A stretch of 62,218 bases of DNA from Anthropogastromicrobium aceti (GCF_025567095.1 NZ_JAOQJH010000022.1), one strand, 5' to 3'; positions 49,541 to 60,201 are shown, counted from the first letter of the stretch. Program-made: numbers and translations. The notes: a model not told the origin generated them from the sequence alone.

Positions 49541-52500
49541 ATGGCACTTCAGTTTATTTCAGGAAATAGTATATCGGACCGCACGGCGGTAATGTACGAG
49601 ACAATCTGCGCACAAGCATGCAGACATCCAGATAAAAATTATATATTTCTTGTGCCGGAGCAGGCAACCTTGCAGGTGCAAAGAGAGCTTTCAGCCGTTC
49701 ATCCAGATCATGTGCTTGGAAATATTGATGTTGTGAGCTTTGGCAGACTGGCACATCGTCTCTTGAATGAACAGGCAGGAAAGCAGGCAGTACTGCTTGA
49801 TGATACAGGAAAGTCGATGATTCTTAGGCGAATTGCAGGAAAGGAAAAGCAAAGCCTTGAGGTATTTGGACGCAATTTAAATCAGAGCGGTTTTATTCAA
49901 GAGCTAAAATCAGTGATCAGTGAATTTAGTGCCTACAAAGTCACCTCAGAAGTTTTAGAGGGAGTTCTTCCAACGCTTGAAAAGCGTCCTGCTCTTCAAA
50001 AAAAGCTGCGTGATATTGAAAAGGTCTATACTTCATTTTATAAGGAGCTTGGAGAGGAATACTTAACAGCAGAGGAGCTTCTTGGCGTTTTGTCACGTCT
50101 TGTGCCGCAGTCAGAAAAAATTCGCGGAAGTATAATCATATTAGATGGCTTTACAGGTTTTACACCGCTGCAGTATCAGGTATTAGAGGAAATGCTCCAA
50201 TGCGCAGAGCATGTTGTATGCGCTGTTACAGAGGATGAAAAGGGTGGCCGGGAAGAATTGTTTTCTATGAGCCGCGAGATGAAAAATAAGCTTTTTGCGC
50301 TTGCAAAGGAACATCATGTTTCATGTGAGGAAAAAAATCATCGCTACGTGACAAAAAAACGAGAAGTGGCCGAAGAGCTTGCACATCTTGAAAAGCAGCT
50401 TTATCAGGTACCGCCGAAATCATGGAATAAGCAGACAGATGCAGTTAATATTATTGCTGCGAAAAATCCATCAGAAGAGCTTGGCTTTGTGCTTAGAAAA
50501 GTTTTGTCTCTTGTGCGCGAAGGATATGCGTACCGCGAGATTGCAGTAGTCGCCGGTGATTTGTCTGTTTATCGTGATGAAATTTCACATGTATTTGATC
50601 AGGCAGGCATTCCTTATTTTATTGATCAGAAAAAAGGATTAAATACACATCCTTTGATTCAATTTGTAAAAAAAGCTCTTGCTGTTTTAGAGGAGCAGAT
50701 GAGCTACGACAGCGTGATGGCATTTCTTCGAAATCCATATGTAGTAAGCGATGAGAATACGTTTGCCGGAGACATTCTCTGTGAGGACTTAGACCGCCTT
50801 GACAATTATCTGCTTGCAGGCGGTATTGAGCGAATAAATAGATGGAAGCATCCTTGGGTTATGCCATATGACAATGCAGATGAAGAAGATTTATCACGTC
50901 TTAATCAGCTTCGTGAGCAGATCTTTAACTGGTTTGTGCCGCTTCGCACAGTCTGGGAAAAGCCTGATACAACTGTGCGCGAGGCTATGACAGCTCTTTT
51001 TTCCTTCATGCAGCAATTTGATATCGCATATAAGCTAAAGGCACAGCAAAAGGCTTTTCGTGAATCAGGAGAGAAATACTTAGCAAGCGAGTATGAGCAG
51101 GTCTATGCAAAGGTACTTGGTCTGTTTGATCAGATCGTAGAGCTGATGGGCGATGAAACATTAGAGGTGCGTGTGCTGTCAGATATTTTAGATTCCGGCT
51201 TTGAGGAACTTTCGGTCGGCTTCATTCCAGCTGCTGTAGATCGTCTCGTTGTGGGAGATTTGATGAGAACGAGACTAGAGCATATTCGTGTACTCTTTGT
51301 CATTGGCTGCAACGATGGACTGCTTCCTAAGCGCGCAGACAGAGGCGGCATTCTTTCAGATTATGACAGAGAGATTTTAAAGGGCGCCGGTATGGAGCTG
51401 GCGCTCGCAGCGCGCGAGGAAGTATTTTGCCAGCAATACTATTTGTATCTGCTTTTAACAAAGCCGTCTCAAAAGCTTTATGTCAGCTTTAGTGAGACAT
51501 CAGCAGACGGAAAGGCACTTCGCCCTGCTCATTTAAAAAATGTGATCACAAAGCTGTTTCCAAAATGTCAGACATATGCAGCAGAAGACGCGTATCAAAA
51601 ACTAGAGGGACTGATGCAAAAGGAAGACGGCTTCCTGCTTCTTATAAATGGTCTTCGCAGCTACCTGGATGGCGAGAAAGAGATGTGGTGGCAGGAGCTT
51701 TATCGTTACTACATGGAGGATGAAGCTTTTAAAGAGCGCTTAGATATTATGCGCGAAGGACTTTTCTATGGTTACAAGACAGAAAAATTAGACAAGCAAA
51801 TCGCAAAGAAACTGTTTGGCGGTGATCATGAGATTTCTATTTCACGTCTTGAAAAATATGCAGCCTGTGCATATGCTCACTTTTTAACATATGGCCTTCA
51901 GCTAAAGGAACGTCGCCAGTTTGAGCTTGGAGCAGCTGACTACGGAAGCCTTTTTCATGCTTCAATTAGTCATTTCTTTGAGCTTCTTGAAAAACGCCAT
52001 TTAAATTGGAGAGAGATTACAGACACACAGAGAAATCAGCTCGTCGAGGAGAGTGTAGCAAAGGCTATGGAGGAATACCAGACAACTGTTTTCGACAGCA
52101 GTGCGCGAAATAAATCCATGGCAGGACGCATACGACGAATGACAGACAGAACACTCTGGGCGCTTGGCTGTCAGTGGGAGCATGGTGCTTATGAGAAGAC
52201 ATGGCACGAGCTTGATTTTGGAAGAGCCGGCGGCAATGGCGTGACGCTTCCAGTCGAGGAAGGCTTAGAGCTGTCGCTTCGAGGAAGGATTGACCGTGTG
52301 GACTTTGCCGAGGAAGACGGTTCACTTTATGTAAAAGTCATCGACTACAAATCAGGAAGTACAAAGCTTGATCTTGGAAAAGTGTATTATGGACTGCAGC
52401 TGCAGCTAGTGCTTTATTTAGAGGCAGCAATGGCTATGGCGGCAAAAAGAAATCCTAACCGAAAGCTTATTCCGGCAGGAATTTATTATTACAACATGAA

Positions 52501-52972
52501 GGATCCTATTGTGTCAGGCTTTGATATGACAAAGGAAGAGATAGAAGCAAAGCAGCAAAAGGAGCTTAGAATGAATGGCCTTACAAGCACAGAAAAGGCA
52601 TCGCTTCTTTTGATTGACGCAGAAGGCGGAAATGTCGTGTCGGGATTGGAGTACAAAAAAGATGGCAGTCTGTCCTCACGCGCACTTGTAGCAAATGCAG
52701 ATCAGATGCATGAGCTTGGTTACTTTGCCAGAAAAAAAGCACTCGATCTGGCACGAGACATTTACGGAGGAAAGATTGACGCTTATCCGTATGAATATAA
52801 GAAGATGAATCCGTGTGAATACTGCGAGTATGGTTCTGTCTGCGGCTTTGATCTGCAACTTGAGGGATGTCATTACCGCAGGCTTTCGGCGCTAGACAAG
52901 GATGAGGTATGGCAGGAAATTGCGCGAGAGGAAAATAAGCAGACAGACAAAGAGGAGAGGGAAGATGGCTGA
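49541..52972 (+). CDS. addB: AddB subunit of helicase-nuclease AddAB
   Basis: The 1143-residue protein has AddB features: N-terminal helicase-like domain with FLVPEQATLQVQREL, and a C-terminal RecB-type nuclease (GRIDRVD … VIDYKSG … QLQLVLY) framed by a four-cysteine Fe-S set (one Cys at YAACAYAHF, three in NPCEYCEYGSVC). AddAB resects double-strand breaks for RecA loading. The usual Walker A at the N-terminus (GxxGxGKT) is replaced by SGNSISDRTA, with no lysine. The ATG at 49541 has AAGGAAA upstream. It overlaps addA by 8 bp. Confidence 0.92.
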   Translation: MALQFISGNSISDRTAVMYETICAQACRHPDKNYIFLVPEQATLQVQRELSAVHPDHVLGNIDVVSFGRLAHRLLNEQAGKQAVLLDDTGKSMILRRIAGKEKQSLEVFGRNLNQSGFIQELKSVISEFSAYKVTSEVLEGVLPTLEKRPALQKKLRDIEKVYTSFYKELGEEYLTAEELLGVLSRLVPQSEKIRGSIIILDGFTGFTPLQYQVLEEMLQCAEHVVCAVTEDEKGGREELFSMSREMKNKLFALAKEHHVSCEEKNHRYVTKKREVAEELAHLEKQLYQVPPKSWNKQTDAVNIIAAKNPSEELGFVLRKVLSLVREGYAYREIAVVAGDLSVYRDEISHVFDQAGIPYFIDQKKGLNTHPLIQFVKKALAVLEEQMSYDSVMAFLRNPYVVSDENTFAGDILCEDLDRLDNYLLAGGIERINRWKHPWVMPYDNADEEDLSRLNQLREQIFNWFVPLRTVWEKPDTTVREAMTALFSFMQQFDIAYKLKAQQKAFRESGEKYLASEYEQVYAKVLGLFDQIVELMGDETLEVRVLSDILDSGFEELSVGFIPAAVDRLVVGDLMRTRLEHIRVLFVIGCNDGLLPKRADRGGILSDYDREILKGAGMELALAAREEVFCQQYYLYLLLTKPSQKLYVSFSETSADGKALRPAHLKNVITKLFPKCQTYAAEDAYQKLEGLMQKEDGFLLLINGLRSYLDGEKEMWWQELYRYYMEDEAFKERLDIMREGLFYGYKTEKLDKQIAKKLFGGDHEISISRLEKYAACAYAHFLTYGLQLKERRQFELGAADYGSLFHASISHFFELLEKRHLNWREITDTQRNQLVEESVAKAMEEYQTTVFDSSARNKSMAGRIRRMTDRTLWALGCQWEHGAYEKTWHELDFGRAGGNGVTLPVEEGLELSLRGRIDRVDFAEEDGSLYVKVIDYKSGSTKLDLGKVYYGLQLQLVLYLEAAMAMAAKRNPNRKLIPAGIYYYNMKDPIVSGFDMTKEEIEAKQQKELRMNGLTSTEKASLLLIDAEGGNVVSGLEYKKDGSLSSRALVANADQMHELGYFARKKALDLARDIYGGKIDAYPYEYKKMNPCEYCEYGSVCGFDLQLEGCHYRRLSALDKDEVWQEIAREENKQTDKEEREDG

Positions 52973-55900
52973 CAATATGACATGGACAAGTGAACAAAAG
53001 CAGGTCATTGACCTGCGTGACAGAAGTCTTCTTGTTTCAGCGGCAGCAGGAAGCGGAAAGACGGCAGTACTCGTACAGCGAATTATAGAGCGCATTTGTG
53101 ACGAATCACACCCAGTTGATATTGACCGTCTTCTCGTGGTGACATTTACTAACGCTGCAGCAGGTGAGATGAGAGAGCGTGTGCAGGCAGCAATTGCAAA
53201 GCGTGTAGAGGAGAATCCTGACAATACTCATCTGCGCCGTCAGGAGGTATTAGCTGGTCATGCACATATTACTACAATTGACAGTTTTTGTTTGTCAGTG
53301 CTTCGCGAGCATTTTCAGGAGATAGAGCTTGATCCGGGCTTTAGAATTGCAGATGAGGGCGAATTAAAGCTTCTGCAGGCCGATGTATTAGAGGCACTTT
53401 TAGAAGAAGAGTACGAACAGGCAAGTGAATCATTTATTCATTTTATGGAGGCATATGCACCAGGAAAAGATGACGAGCGTGCCGTGCAGTTAATTTTGCA
53501 GCTCTATGGCTTTGCAGTGGCAAATCCGCGTCCAGAGGACTGGCTTAATCATTGTATTGAAAGCTACGGGGCAGAAAGCATGGAGACGCTTGAAAAGCAG
53601 CCGTGGATGTGTACAATGACAGAGCAGCTAAGGACAATCCTTTCTGAGACGGCAGCGCTCTATAAAAGAATGATCGCTGTCTGTAAGGATGAGGGCGGCA
53701 TGGAAAGCTACGAGTCTGTCCTTTTATCAGAGCAGCAGATGATTGAATATGCATCAGAGGCATCAAAGTATGATGAACTTAGAGAACGTGTCAATCTGAT
53801 TCGCTTTGGCAGCAAGCCGCGAAAGAAAAAGACTGATTCCTTCAGCGAGGATAAGGCAAAACGTGTCTGGGATATGAGAGAACAGGCAAAAAAGCAGATA
53901 AAATCGCTGTCAGAGGATTACTTTGCTGATGATGACGAGCGTCTTCTTCAAAAGCAGCATCTTGCGGGGGTACAGGTAAAGGAACTTGTGCGCCTGACAC
54001 ATGCCTTCCTTTTGCGCTACAGCGCAGCAAAACGAAAGAAAAATCTTGTCGATTTTGGGGATCTGGAGCATTTGGCACTAAACGTGCTTAGCGAGAAGAC
54101 ATCAGACGGCGAGAAGCCAACTTTAGTAGCAGCACAGTATCGTGAAAGCTTCGAGGAGATTATGATAGATGAGTACCAGGACAGCAACTACGTACAGGAG
54201 CTGATTTTGACAAGCATTTCAAGGACAGATCCGCCAAATCTTTTCATGGTAGGAGATGTTAAGCAGAGCATCTATCGCTTTCGTCTGGCGCGCCCAGAGC
54301 TTTTTATGGAAAAATATGAGACATATACAAAAGAGGAGAGCGAACATCAGAAAATAGAGCTTCACCAGAATTTCAGAAGCCGAAAAAGCGTGCTTGATTC
54401 AGTAAACTTTTTCTTCTATCAGCTTATGCATAAGGCAGTCGGAAATGTGGAGTACGACAAGGACGCAGCGCTTTATCCAGGTCTTGTATATGAGCCATGT
54501 GATACGCACCCGACAGGAGGAGCCACTGAGCTTATGCTTCTTGATCTGGAGGATGTGACAGAAGATAGTGATGATGTTGTTAAGCCAGATAATGATGATA
54601 CACAGGCTGTCTACAGCAGCAGAGAGTGGGAAGCGGCAATGATTGCAGAAAAAATCCGCGAGATTACCGATCCAGAGTCTGGTCTTTATATCTGGGATAA
54701 GGAGCAAAAAACATATCGTCTGACAGAGTATCGTGATATTGCGATTTTGCTTCGCACTGTGTCTGGCTGGGCAGAGGAATTGATTTCGGTGCTTCTTTCA
54801 AAAGGAATATCAGCATCGGCTGATACTGGAAGCGGATATTTTAGTGCACTTGAGGTTCAGACTATCTTAAATCTGCTTGAAATTATAGACAATCCACTGC
54901 AGGATATTCCGCTTGCAGCGGTAATGCACTCGCCGATTGGCCATTTTTCCAGTGAGGAGTTAGCCATTATCCGCGCAGAAGAGCCGCCGTCACAGTGTAA
55001 GCACCTTTATGATGCTGCCACATCATTTGCACAAAAATATAGTGATCCAGCCGATGCAAAAAACAAGGAAGGCTATCACGAGCTGGCAGGCAGACTTCGC
55101 ACATTTTTTAATCAGCTTGAGACATACAGAAGAAAGAGCCGATATCTTTTGCTTCGTGAGCTTCTTGTCTATGTGTTAGAAGACAGTGGATACTACGAGT
55201 TTATAAGTGCAATGCCTGGCGCTGCGACAAGAAAAGCAAATCTTGATATGCTTCTTGAGCGTGCTGGTGCATTTGAAAAGACAAGCTATCAGGGCGTATT
55301 CCAATTTGTCCGCTACATCAACAGACTAAAGAAATATTCCGTTGACTATGCGTCAGCGCAGGAGCTTGCCCAGAATCAGGTGCGTGTCATGAGTATTCAT
55401 AAGAGCAAAGGTCTTGAATTTCCTGTATGCTTTGTGGCAGGTCTTGGAAAAAGCTTTAACAAGCAGGATGTGAATGCGTCAATGCTGTTTTCTGTCGATT
55501 ACGGCATTGCAACTGATGCAATAGATCCGACACTTCGCACAAAGGAGAGCACAGTTATGAAGCAGGCCATGAGAAGCCAGCTTATGATTGAAAATCTTGG
55601 CGAGGAGCTTCGTGTTTTATATGTTGCCATGACGCGTGCAAGAGAAAAGCTGTATCTGACAGGTGCAAAGGATCATCTTTTTGATTACTTGGAAAAGAAA
55701 ATTCATGAGACAGACAAGACAGCGCGTGAACTTTCATACAGCCAGCTTACGATGGCAGGAAGCTTCTTAGACTGGATTACAGCAGCAGCCTGCAAGCACA
55801 AAAGCTTTAAGGCAATTTATGAGCAGCTTGGAATAAATGTGCCATTTGACGGTGTGTGTTATAAAGACGAAAGCCCACTGTCAGTTTTGCTTGTGACAAA

Positions 55901-56780
55901 AAGCAGTCTGTCTATGCAGACGTCACTTTGGCGTGCAGAGGAAGCAATGAAGCGCACAGCACTTGAAAACTGGAAAACCAAAACCGAAGACGAAACGGCA
56001 AAAAATCTGATCGAGTCACGCTTTTTGGTGCGCTATGATGACAGCCCTCTGTCAAAGCTGCAGGCGGCATTTACAGTATCGGAATTAAAGACACGCTACG
56101 AGGAGGAAGCCTTTGCAGCAAGTGGATCAGACATAAGAGAGCCTGCTGCACAGCTTATAAAACAAGAATCCGAGATGCAAGATCAGAAACTTCTGCCAGA
56201 TGAAGAACTTCTTCCAGAGTTTTTACAGCAAAAAGATAAGATGAGCGGTGCGGCGCGCGGTACACTTTATCACTGGCTTTTTGAACACTTTGATTTTACA
56301 GGTGATTTAAGGGCGCAGCTTTCCTCATTTATGCAGCAAGAGCTTATAAGTACTGAGGAGCGAAAGAGGATTCGTATAGCAGATTTTGAATATTTTGTGC
56401 AGACACCTCTTGGTAAAAAAGTCAAGCAAGCGCAGGAAGAAGGAACGTATCACCGCGAGATGCCGTTTATACTTGGAGTGCCAGCTAAAGAGATGATGGA
56501 AAATGACAAAAAGCTGTCAGAAAAAGATGAGAACGAGTATGTCAGTGTACAGGGTGTCATAGATGCCTGGATAGATGGTGAGGACTATATCACGCTGATA
56601 GACTTTAAGACAGACAAAAAGCCAGAAGATATGACAGATGAAGAGTTTAAAGAGCTGCTTAAAAAACGCTACCAGGTACAGCTGTCATACTATAAGCGTG
56701 CTCTTATGCAGATGACAAAGCGGCCTGTGAAGGAAGCATGTATTTATGCTGTCTCAATCGGACAGACAATCTTTTGTTGA
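52965..56780 (+). CDS. addA: AddA subunit of helicase-nuclease AddAB
   Basis: The 1271-residue UvrD-like helicase has Walker A SAAAGSGKTAVL, motif Ia VTFTNAAAGEMRERV, Walker B IMIDEYQDSN, motif VI YVAMTRAREKLYLTG, and a C-terminal nuclease (GVIDAWIDGED … LIDFKTDK). It drives 3'-5' unwinding and cuts one strand. The start at 52965 follows GAGGAGAGGG inside the end of addB, so translation is coupled. The last nuclease helix is short (SIGQTIFC-stop) but family motifs are complete. Confidence 0.95.
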   Translation: MADNMTWTSEQKQVIDLRDRSLLVSAAAGSGKTAVLVQRIIERICDESHPVDIDRLLVVTFTNAAAGEMRERVQAAIAKRVEENPDNTHLRRQEVLAGHAHITTIDSFCLSVLREHFQEIELDPGFRIADEGELKLLQADVLEALLEEEYEQASESFIHFMEAYAPGKDDERAVQLILQLYGFAVANPRPEDWLNHCIESYGAESMETLEKQPWMCTMTEQLRTILSETAALYKRMIAVCKDEGGMESYESVLLSEQQMIEYASEASKYDELRERVNLIRFGSKPRKKKTDSFSEDKAKRVWDMREQAKKQIKSLSEDYFADDDERLLQKQHLAGVQVKELVRLTHAFLLRYSAAKRKKNLVDFGDLEHLALNVLSEKTSDGEKPTLVAAQYRESFEEIMIDEYQDSNYVQELILTSISRTDPPNLFMVGDVKQSIYRFRLARPELFMEKYETYTKEESEHQKIELHQNFRSRKSVLDSVNFFFYQLMHKAVGNVEYDKDAALYPGLVYEPCDTHPTGGATELMLLDLEDVTEDSDDVVKPDNDDTQAVYSSREWEAAMIAEKIREITDPESGLYIWDKEQKTYRLTEYRDIAILLRTVSGWAEELISVLLSKGISASADTGSGYFSALEVQTILNLLEIIDNPLQDIPLAAVMHSPIGHFSSEELAIIRAEEPPSQCKHLYDAATSFAQKYSDPADAKNKEGYHELAGRLRTFFNQLETYRRKSRYLLLRELLVYVLEDSGYYEFISAMPGAATRKANLDMLLERAGAFEKTSYQGVFQFVRYINRLKKYSVDYASAQELAQNQVRVMSIHKSKGLEFPVCFVAGLGKSFNKQDVNASMLFSVDYGIATDAIDPTLRTKESTVMKQAMRSQLMIENLGEELRVLYVAMTRAREKLYLTGAKDHLFDYLEKKIHETDKTARELSYSQLTMAGSFLDWITAAACKHKSFKAIYEQLGINVPFDGVCYKDESPLSVLLVTKSSLSMQTSLWRAEEAMKRTALENWKTKTEDETAKNLIESRFLVRYDDSPLSKLQAAFTVSELKTRYEEEAFAASGSDIREPAAQLIKQESEMQDQKLLPDEELLPEFLQQKDKMSGAARGTLYHWLFEHFDFTGDLRAQLSSFMQQELISTEERKRIRIADFEYFVQTPLGKKVKQAQEEGTYHREMPFILGVPAKEMMENDKKLSEKDENEYVSVQGVIDAWIDGEDYITLIDFKTDKKPEDMTDEEFKELLKKRYQVQLSYYKRALMQMTKRPVKEACIYAVSIGQTIFC

Positions 56781-56832
56781 CGAGCAAATGGCAAAATGAT
56801 ATACTTTTAAATTAGTAAAGGGGGTGGACGAA

Positions 56833-58311
56833 ATGGACAACGAAGAGCTAGAACAGGACAAGGCCAAGGATGATGCACTCGAAAAGGCATTAGAGCAGGA
56901 AACAGAAAACGAGACGCCGTCAGAAGATGAGACGTTTGTAAAGCCCGATTACGAGTCAGAGATCATAAAGATCATAAGAAGCACCACCTCGCCAAAGGTT
57001 ACACGTGAAAAGCTTGAGGATTATCATGCAAATGATATAGCTGATGTTCTCGAAAAGCTGACAGTAGTAGAGCGAAAGAAGCTTTATAATATCCTGAACA
57101 TGGATATGCTTTCAGATGTATTTGAGTGCATAGATGATGTCAGTCCGTACCTAGAGGAAATGGACATTAGAAAGGCAGTTGAGATCATAAGCAGCCTGGA
57201 AGCCGATACAGCAGTTGCAGCGCTTCGAGGACTTGATAAAGTCAGACGCTCTGTCATCATTGATTTGATGGATCAGGAGTCCAAAAAAGACATTATGCTG
57301 ATCGCATCCTTTGATGATGATGAGATAGGAAGCAGAATGACAACAAACTGCATAGTGATCCGCGAAAATCTTACAGTCAAGGAGGCTATGCGTTCACTTG
57401 TAAAGCAGGCCGCTGAGAATGACAATATTTCAAAGATTTATGTGGCTGATGAGTCTAATACCTTCTGTGGTGCGATTGATCTAAAGGATCTGATCATTGC
57501 AAGAGAAGGCACAAGGCTTGATGATATGATCGTCACCTCATACCCGTATGTATATGGCCACGAGTCTATAAGCGAATGTATTGAAATCTTAAAAGACTAT
57601 TCAGAGGATTCCATTCCTGTACTCGACAATAACAATAAGATTCTTGGTGTCATCACGGCACAAAATATTATTGAAGTTGTTGATGAAGAGATGGGAGAAG
57701 ACTACGCAAGACTTGCTGGTTTGATGGCAGAGGAGGACTTAAAGGAACCACTATTAGACAGTATGAAAAAACGTCTTCCATGGCTGGTTGTTTTAATGTT
57801 CCTTGGAATGGTAGTCTCATCTGTTGTAGGCATATTCGAGTCAGTAGTCTCACAGCTGACAATTTTAATGATGTTTCAGTCAGTCATTCTTGGTATGTCA
57901 GGAAATGCAGGAACGCAGTCACTGGCAGTTACAGTTCGTGTTTTAATGGATGAGAATCTTGAAGTAAAGCAAAAGATTGGTCTGGTTGCAAAGGAAGTGC
58001 GCGTTGGCTTTGGTGATGGACTTTTGTTGGGAATATTGTCATTTATAGTGCTTGGCATTTTCATCATGATTGTAAAGGGGCGTCCGGCAGGCTTTGCATT
58101 TGCCGTGTCAGGCTGCATTGGACTGGCGCTCATGTGCTCCATGGTGATTTCAAGCTTGACAGGAACTTTAGTTCCTATGTTTTTCAACAAGATTGGAATA
58201 GATCCGGCAGTGGCATCAGGACCTCTTATTACAACGATCAACGACCTTATAGCAGTTATCGTTTACTATGGACTGAGCTGGCTGTTTTTACTTGAGATGA
58301 TGCATTTTTGA
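56833..58311 (+). CDS. mgtE: Magnesium transporter MgtE
   Basis: A 492-residue channel: acidic N-terminal tail, MgtE N domain (ADVLEKLTVVERKKLYNIL), two CBS domains (MTTNCIVIRENLTVKEAM … VTSYPYVYGHESISECI), a plug helix, and five C-terminal membrane helices with the pore region MSGNAGTQSLAVTVR. Mg2+ bound to the cytosolic domains closes the channel. The ATG at 56833 is 8 nt after AAAGGGGG. There is no room for a magnesium riboswitch in the 52 bp after addA. Confidence 0.93.
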   Translation: MDNEELEQDKAKDDALEKALEQETENETPSEDETFVKPDYESEIIKIIRSTTSPKVTREKLEDYHANDIADVLEKLTVVERKKLYNILNMDMLSDVFECIDDVSPYLEEMDIRKAVEIISSLEADTAVAALRGLDKVRRSVIIDLMDQESKKDIMLIASFDDDEIGSRMTTNCIVIRENLTVKEAMRSLVKQAAENDNISKIYVADESNTFCGAIDLKDLIIAREGTRLDDMIVTSYPYVYGHESISECIEILKDYSEDSIPVLDNNNKILGVITAQNIIEVVDEEMGEDYARLAGLMAEEDLKEPLLDSMKKRLPWLVVLMFLGMVVSSVVGIFESVVSQLTILMMFQSVILGMSGNAGTQSLAVTVRVLMDENLEVKQKIGLVAKEVRVGFGDGLLLGILSFIVLGIFIMIVKGRPAGFAFAVSGCIGLALMCSMVISSLTGTLVPMFFNKIGIDPAVASGPLITTINDLIAVIVYYGLSWLFLLEMMHF

Positions 58312-58318
58312 TAAAAAG

Positions 58319-58345
58319 AAAGGGCGTAGCTTTAGCTACGCCTTT
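58319..58345. terminator. Bidirectional terminator between mgtE and pdxK
   Basis: GGCGTAGC pairs with GCTACGCC around TTTA. Flanks are AAAG on one side and CTTTAATT on the other; on the minus strand CCCTTTCTTTTT follows. The stem includes the pdxK stop codon. Confidence 0.7.
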
Positions 58346-59169
58346 AATTCGTTTAAAACCTCCTCAAAGCAGACACCGTCTGTTCTCGGACATTCAAATT
58401 CCTCTGTTATTTCAATGCAGCGCTGCACAAATGCGCTTGCCTTTCGCACAGAAGTCTCAAAGTCTACATTGTTGGCACAGTCTGCCGTCAAAATCGCAGC
58501 AAAGATATCGCCTGTTCCAGAACGCTCCTGTCCAACGCGTTTTCTTTTCACTACAGAAGGTGTACCGCCTGATTCACATATAACATTTCCTATAAAAGTT
58601 CCCATAGAGACACCAGTGATTACTACCTTAGACGGCCCCATGGCAATCAGTGAAAGAGCTAGTTCAGACAGCTCACTCATCTGCCAGTGACCATCGTGAT
58701 ATGGCGTGTCAGTTAAAATGCAGGCTTCCGTCAGATTAGGTGTAAGAATGTCAGCAAAATGTGCTAACTGCTTCATCTGACTGCACATCTCTGGCGTGAA
58801 GGTCTGATAGGTGCGTCCGTGATCACCCATAACAGGATCAATTAAAACCTTAGTAGTTTCATCCTTGAAATCGCGGATGAAATTTTTTACGATTTCAATC
58901 TGACGCTCAGAGCCTAAAAATCCAGCTGCAATACATTCAAAGTGGAGATTTAACTTCTTCCACTCAGCGATGTAGGATGGCATTTTCTCTGTGTAATCGT
59001 CAAAGTAAAATGATGGATATCCCGTATGATTGGAAAAAACTGAGGTCAGCACCGGACAGCACTGAACCTTCATTTGAGATATAATGGGCAGAGCCACTGT
59101 TACAGAACAGCGGCCAAAGCCAGAAAAATCGTTAATCAAAGCAGCCTTTGGCTGATGGCGAAGTGACAT
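58336..59169 (-). CDS. pdxK: Pyridoxal/pyridoxamine kinase
   Basis: A 277-residue ribokinase-fold B6 kinase: INDFSGFGRCSVTVALPIIS, SVFSNHTGYPSF, VLIDPVMGDHGRTY, DILTPNLTEACILT and the C-terminal ATP/catalytic block RVGQERSGTGDIFAAIL (catalytic Asp in GTGD). It makes pyridoxal phosphate from salvaged vitamers. The ATG at 59169 with AAAGGA upstream is preferred over one six codons earlier. It follows argC by 34 bp on the same strand, so the two form an operon. Confidence 0.87.
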   Translation of the reverse strand: MSLRHQPKAALINDFSGFGRCSVTVALPIISQMKVQCCPVLTSVFSNHTGYPSFYFDDYTEKMPSYIAEWKKLNLHFECIAAGFLGSERQIEIVKNFIRDFKDETTKVLIDPVMGDHGRTYQTFTPEMCSQMKQLAHFADILTPNLTEACILTDTPYHDGHWQMSELSELALSLIAMGPSKVVITGVSMGTFIGNVICESGGTPSVVKRKRVGQERSGTGDIFAAILTADCANNVDFETSVRKASAFVQRCIEITEEFECPRTDGVCFEEVLNELKA

Positions 59170-59203
59170 AAATAAATCCTTTCTCATTTTTGTATTCGCT
59201 GTT

Positions 59204-60151
59204 TTAAAGATTTAGTCCCTTCGTTTCATCACATCCAGTCATAATGTTAAAGCACTGAATAGCTGCACCTGAAGCACCCTTACCAAGATTATCGAAGACA
59301 CTAGACAGCTGAATACGATTTTCATTTCCAGTGATATAGATCTGCATGCCGTCATAGCCGCTTAAATGATTGCCGCTTAAAAATCCAGACATTTCGCTTT
59401 CAGCGCCGAGCGGCATAACCTTTACGAAAGGTTCATTTGCATAGTAGTCAGTAAAAAATGCCTGTAAGGATTCTGGAGTCTGAGTGGTGTTTAACAGATC
59501 AGTGTACAGAGGAACATTGACAACCATTCCACTGTAATAATCGGAAACAATAGGGGTAAACAGCGGAGCACGGGATAATCCTGTGATAAGGCGCATTTCC
59601 TTTAAGTGCTTGTGCTGCTGAGAAAGACCATACTCGCGAGGTGCATCAAGCTCTGCATCACGGTCAGATGCCTCATACTGCGCAATCATTTTTTTGCCGC
59701 CGCCGCTGTAACCAGTCAGAGAAAAAGAGGCAACAGGGTAATCTGCCGGGAGAATGCCGCCTGCGATCAACGGGTAAACGAGTGAGATAAAGCCAGATGC
59801 ATGGCAGCCAGGATTAGCGATGCGCTTGCCAGTTCTAATAGCCTCGCGGTGCTTAGCGGAAAGCTCCGGGAAACCATAAGCCCAGCCAGCCTCAGTACGG
59901 TGTGCAGTCGAAGCATCAATAATGCGCACATTCGGATTTGTTACAAGTGCAACAGCCTCTCTGGCTGCGCTGTCAGGCAGACAAAGAAATGTGATATCAG
60001 AAGAGTTGATCAGGCGGCTGCGCTCAGCAGGATCCTTTCGAAGCTCTGGTGCTATAGTTAACAGTTCAATGTCGTCGCGATTGTCAAGACGCTCGTGAAT
60101 GCGAAGCCCTGTAGTGCCTTCGCTTCCGTCAATAAATACTTTTGTTTTCAT
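59204..60151 (-). CDS. argC: N-acetyl-gamma-glutamyl-phosphate reductase, short (type 2) form
   Basis: A 315-residue NAD(P)-dependent reductase of arginine synthesis. KVFIDGSEGTTGLRIHERL is the nucleotide site, DASTAHRT the family block, and NPGCHASG holds catalytic C116. The length and the IDGxxGTTG start mark the short ArgC2 type rather than the longer ArgC1. Other arginine genes (argJ, argB, argD) are not adjacent. The start has AGAGGGG at 6 nt. Confidence 0.92.
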   Translation of the reverse strand: MKTKVFIDGSEGTTGLRIHERLDNRDDIELLTIAPELRKDPAERSRLINSSDITFLCLPDSAAREAVALVTNPNVRIIDASTAHRTEAGWAYGFPELSAKHREAIRTGKRIANPGCHASGFISLVYPLIAGGILPADYPVASFSLTGYSGGGKKMIAQYEASDRDAELDAPREYGLSQQHKHLKEMRLITGLSRAPLFTPIVSDYYSGMVVNVPLYTDLLNTTQTPESLQAFFTDYYANEPFVKVMPLGAESEMSGFLSGNHLSGYDGMQIYITGNENRIQLSSVFDNLGKGASGAAIQCFNIMTGCDETKGLNL

Positions 60152-60201
60152 GAATTGCCCCTCTTTTCTTTGGGATGATGTATTACAATGGTGTCGTTGC
60201 C

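Noticed and set aside
56781..56832. Magnesium (M-box) riboswitch before mgtE
   Set aside because: Only about 50 bp separate addA and mgtE, far too short for the aptamer.
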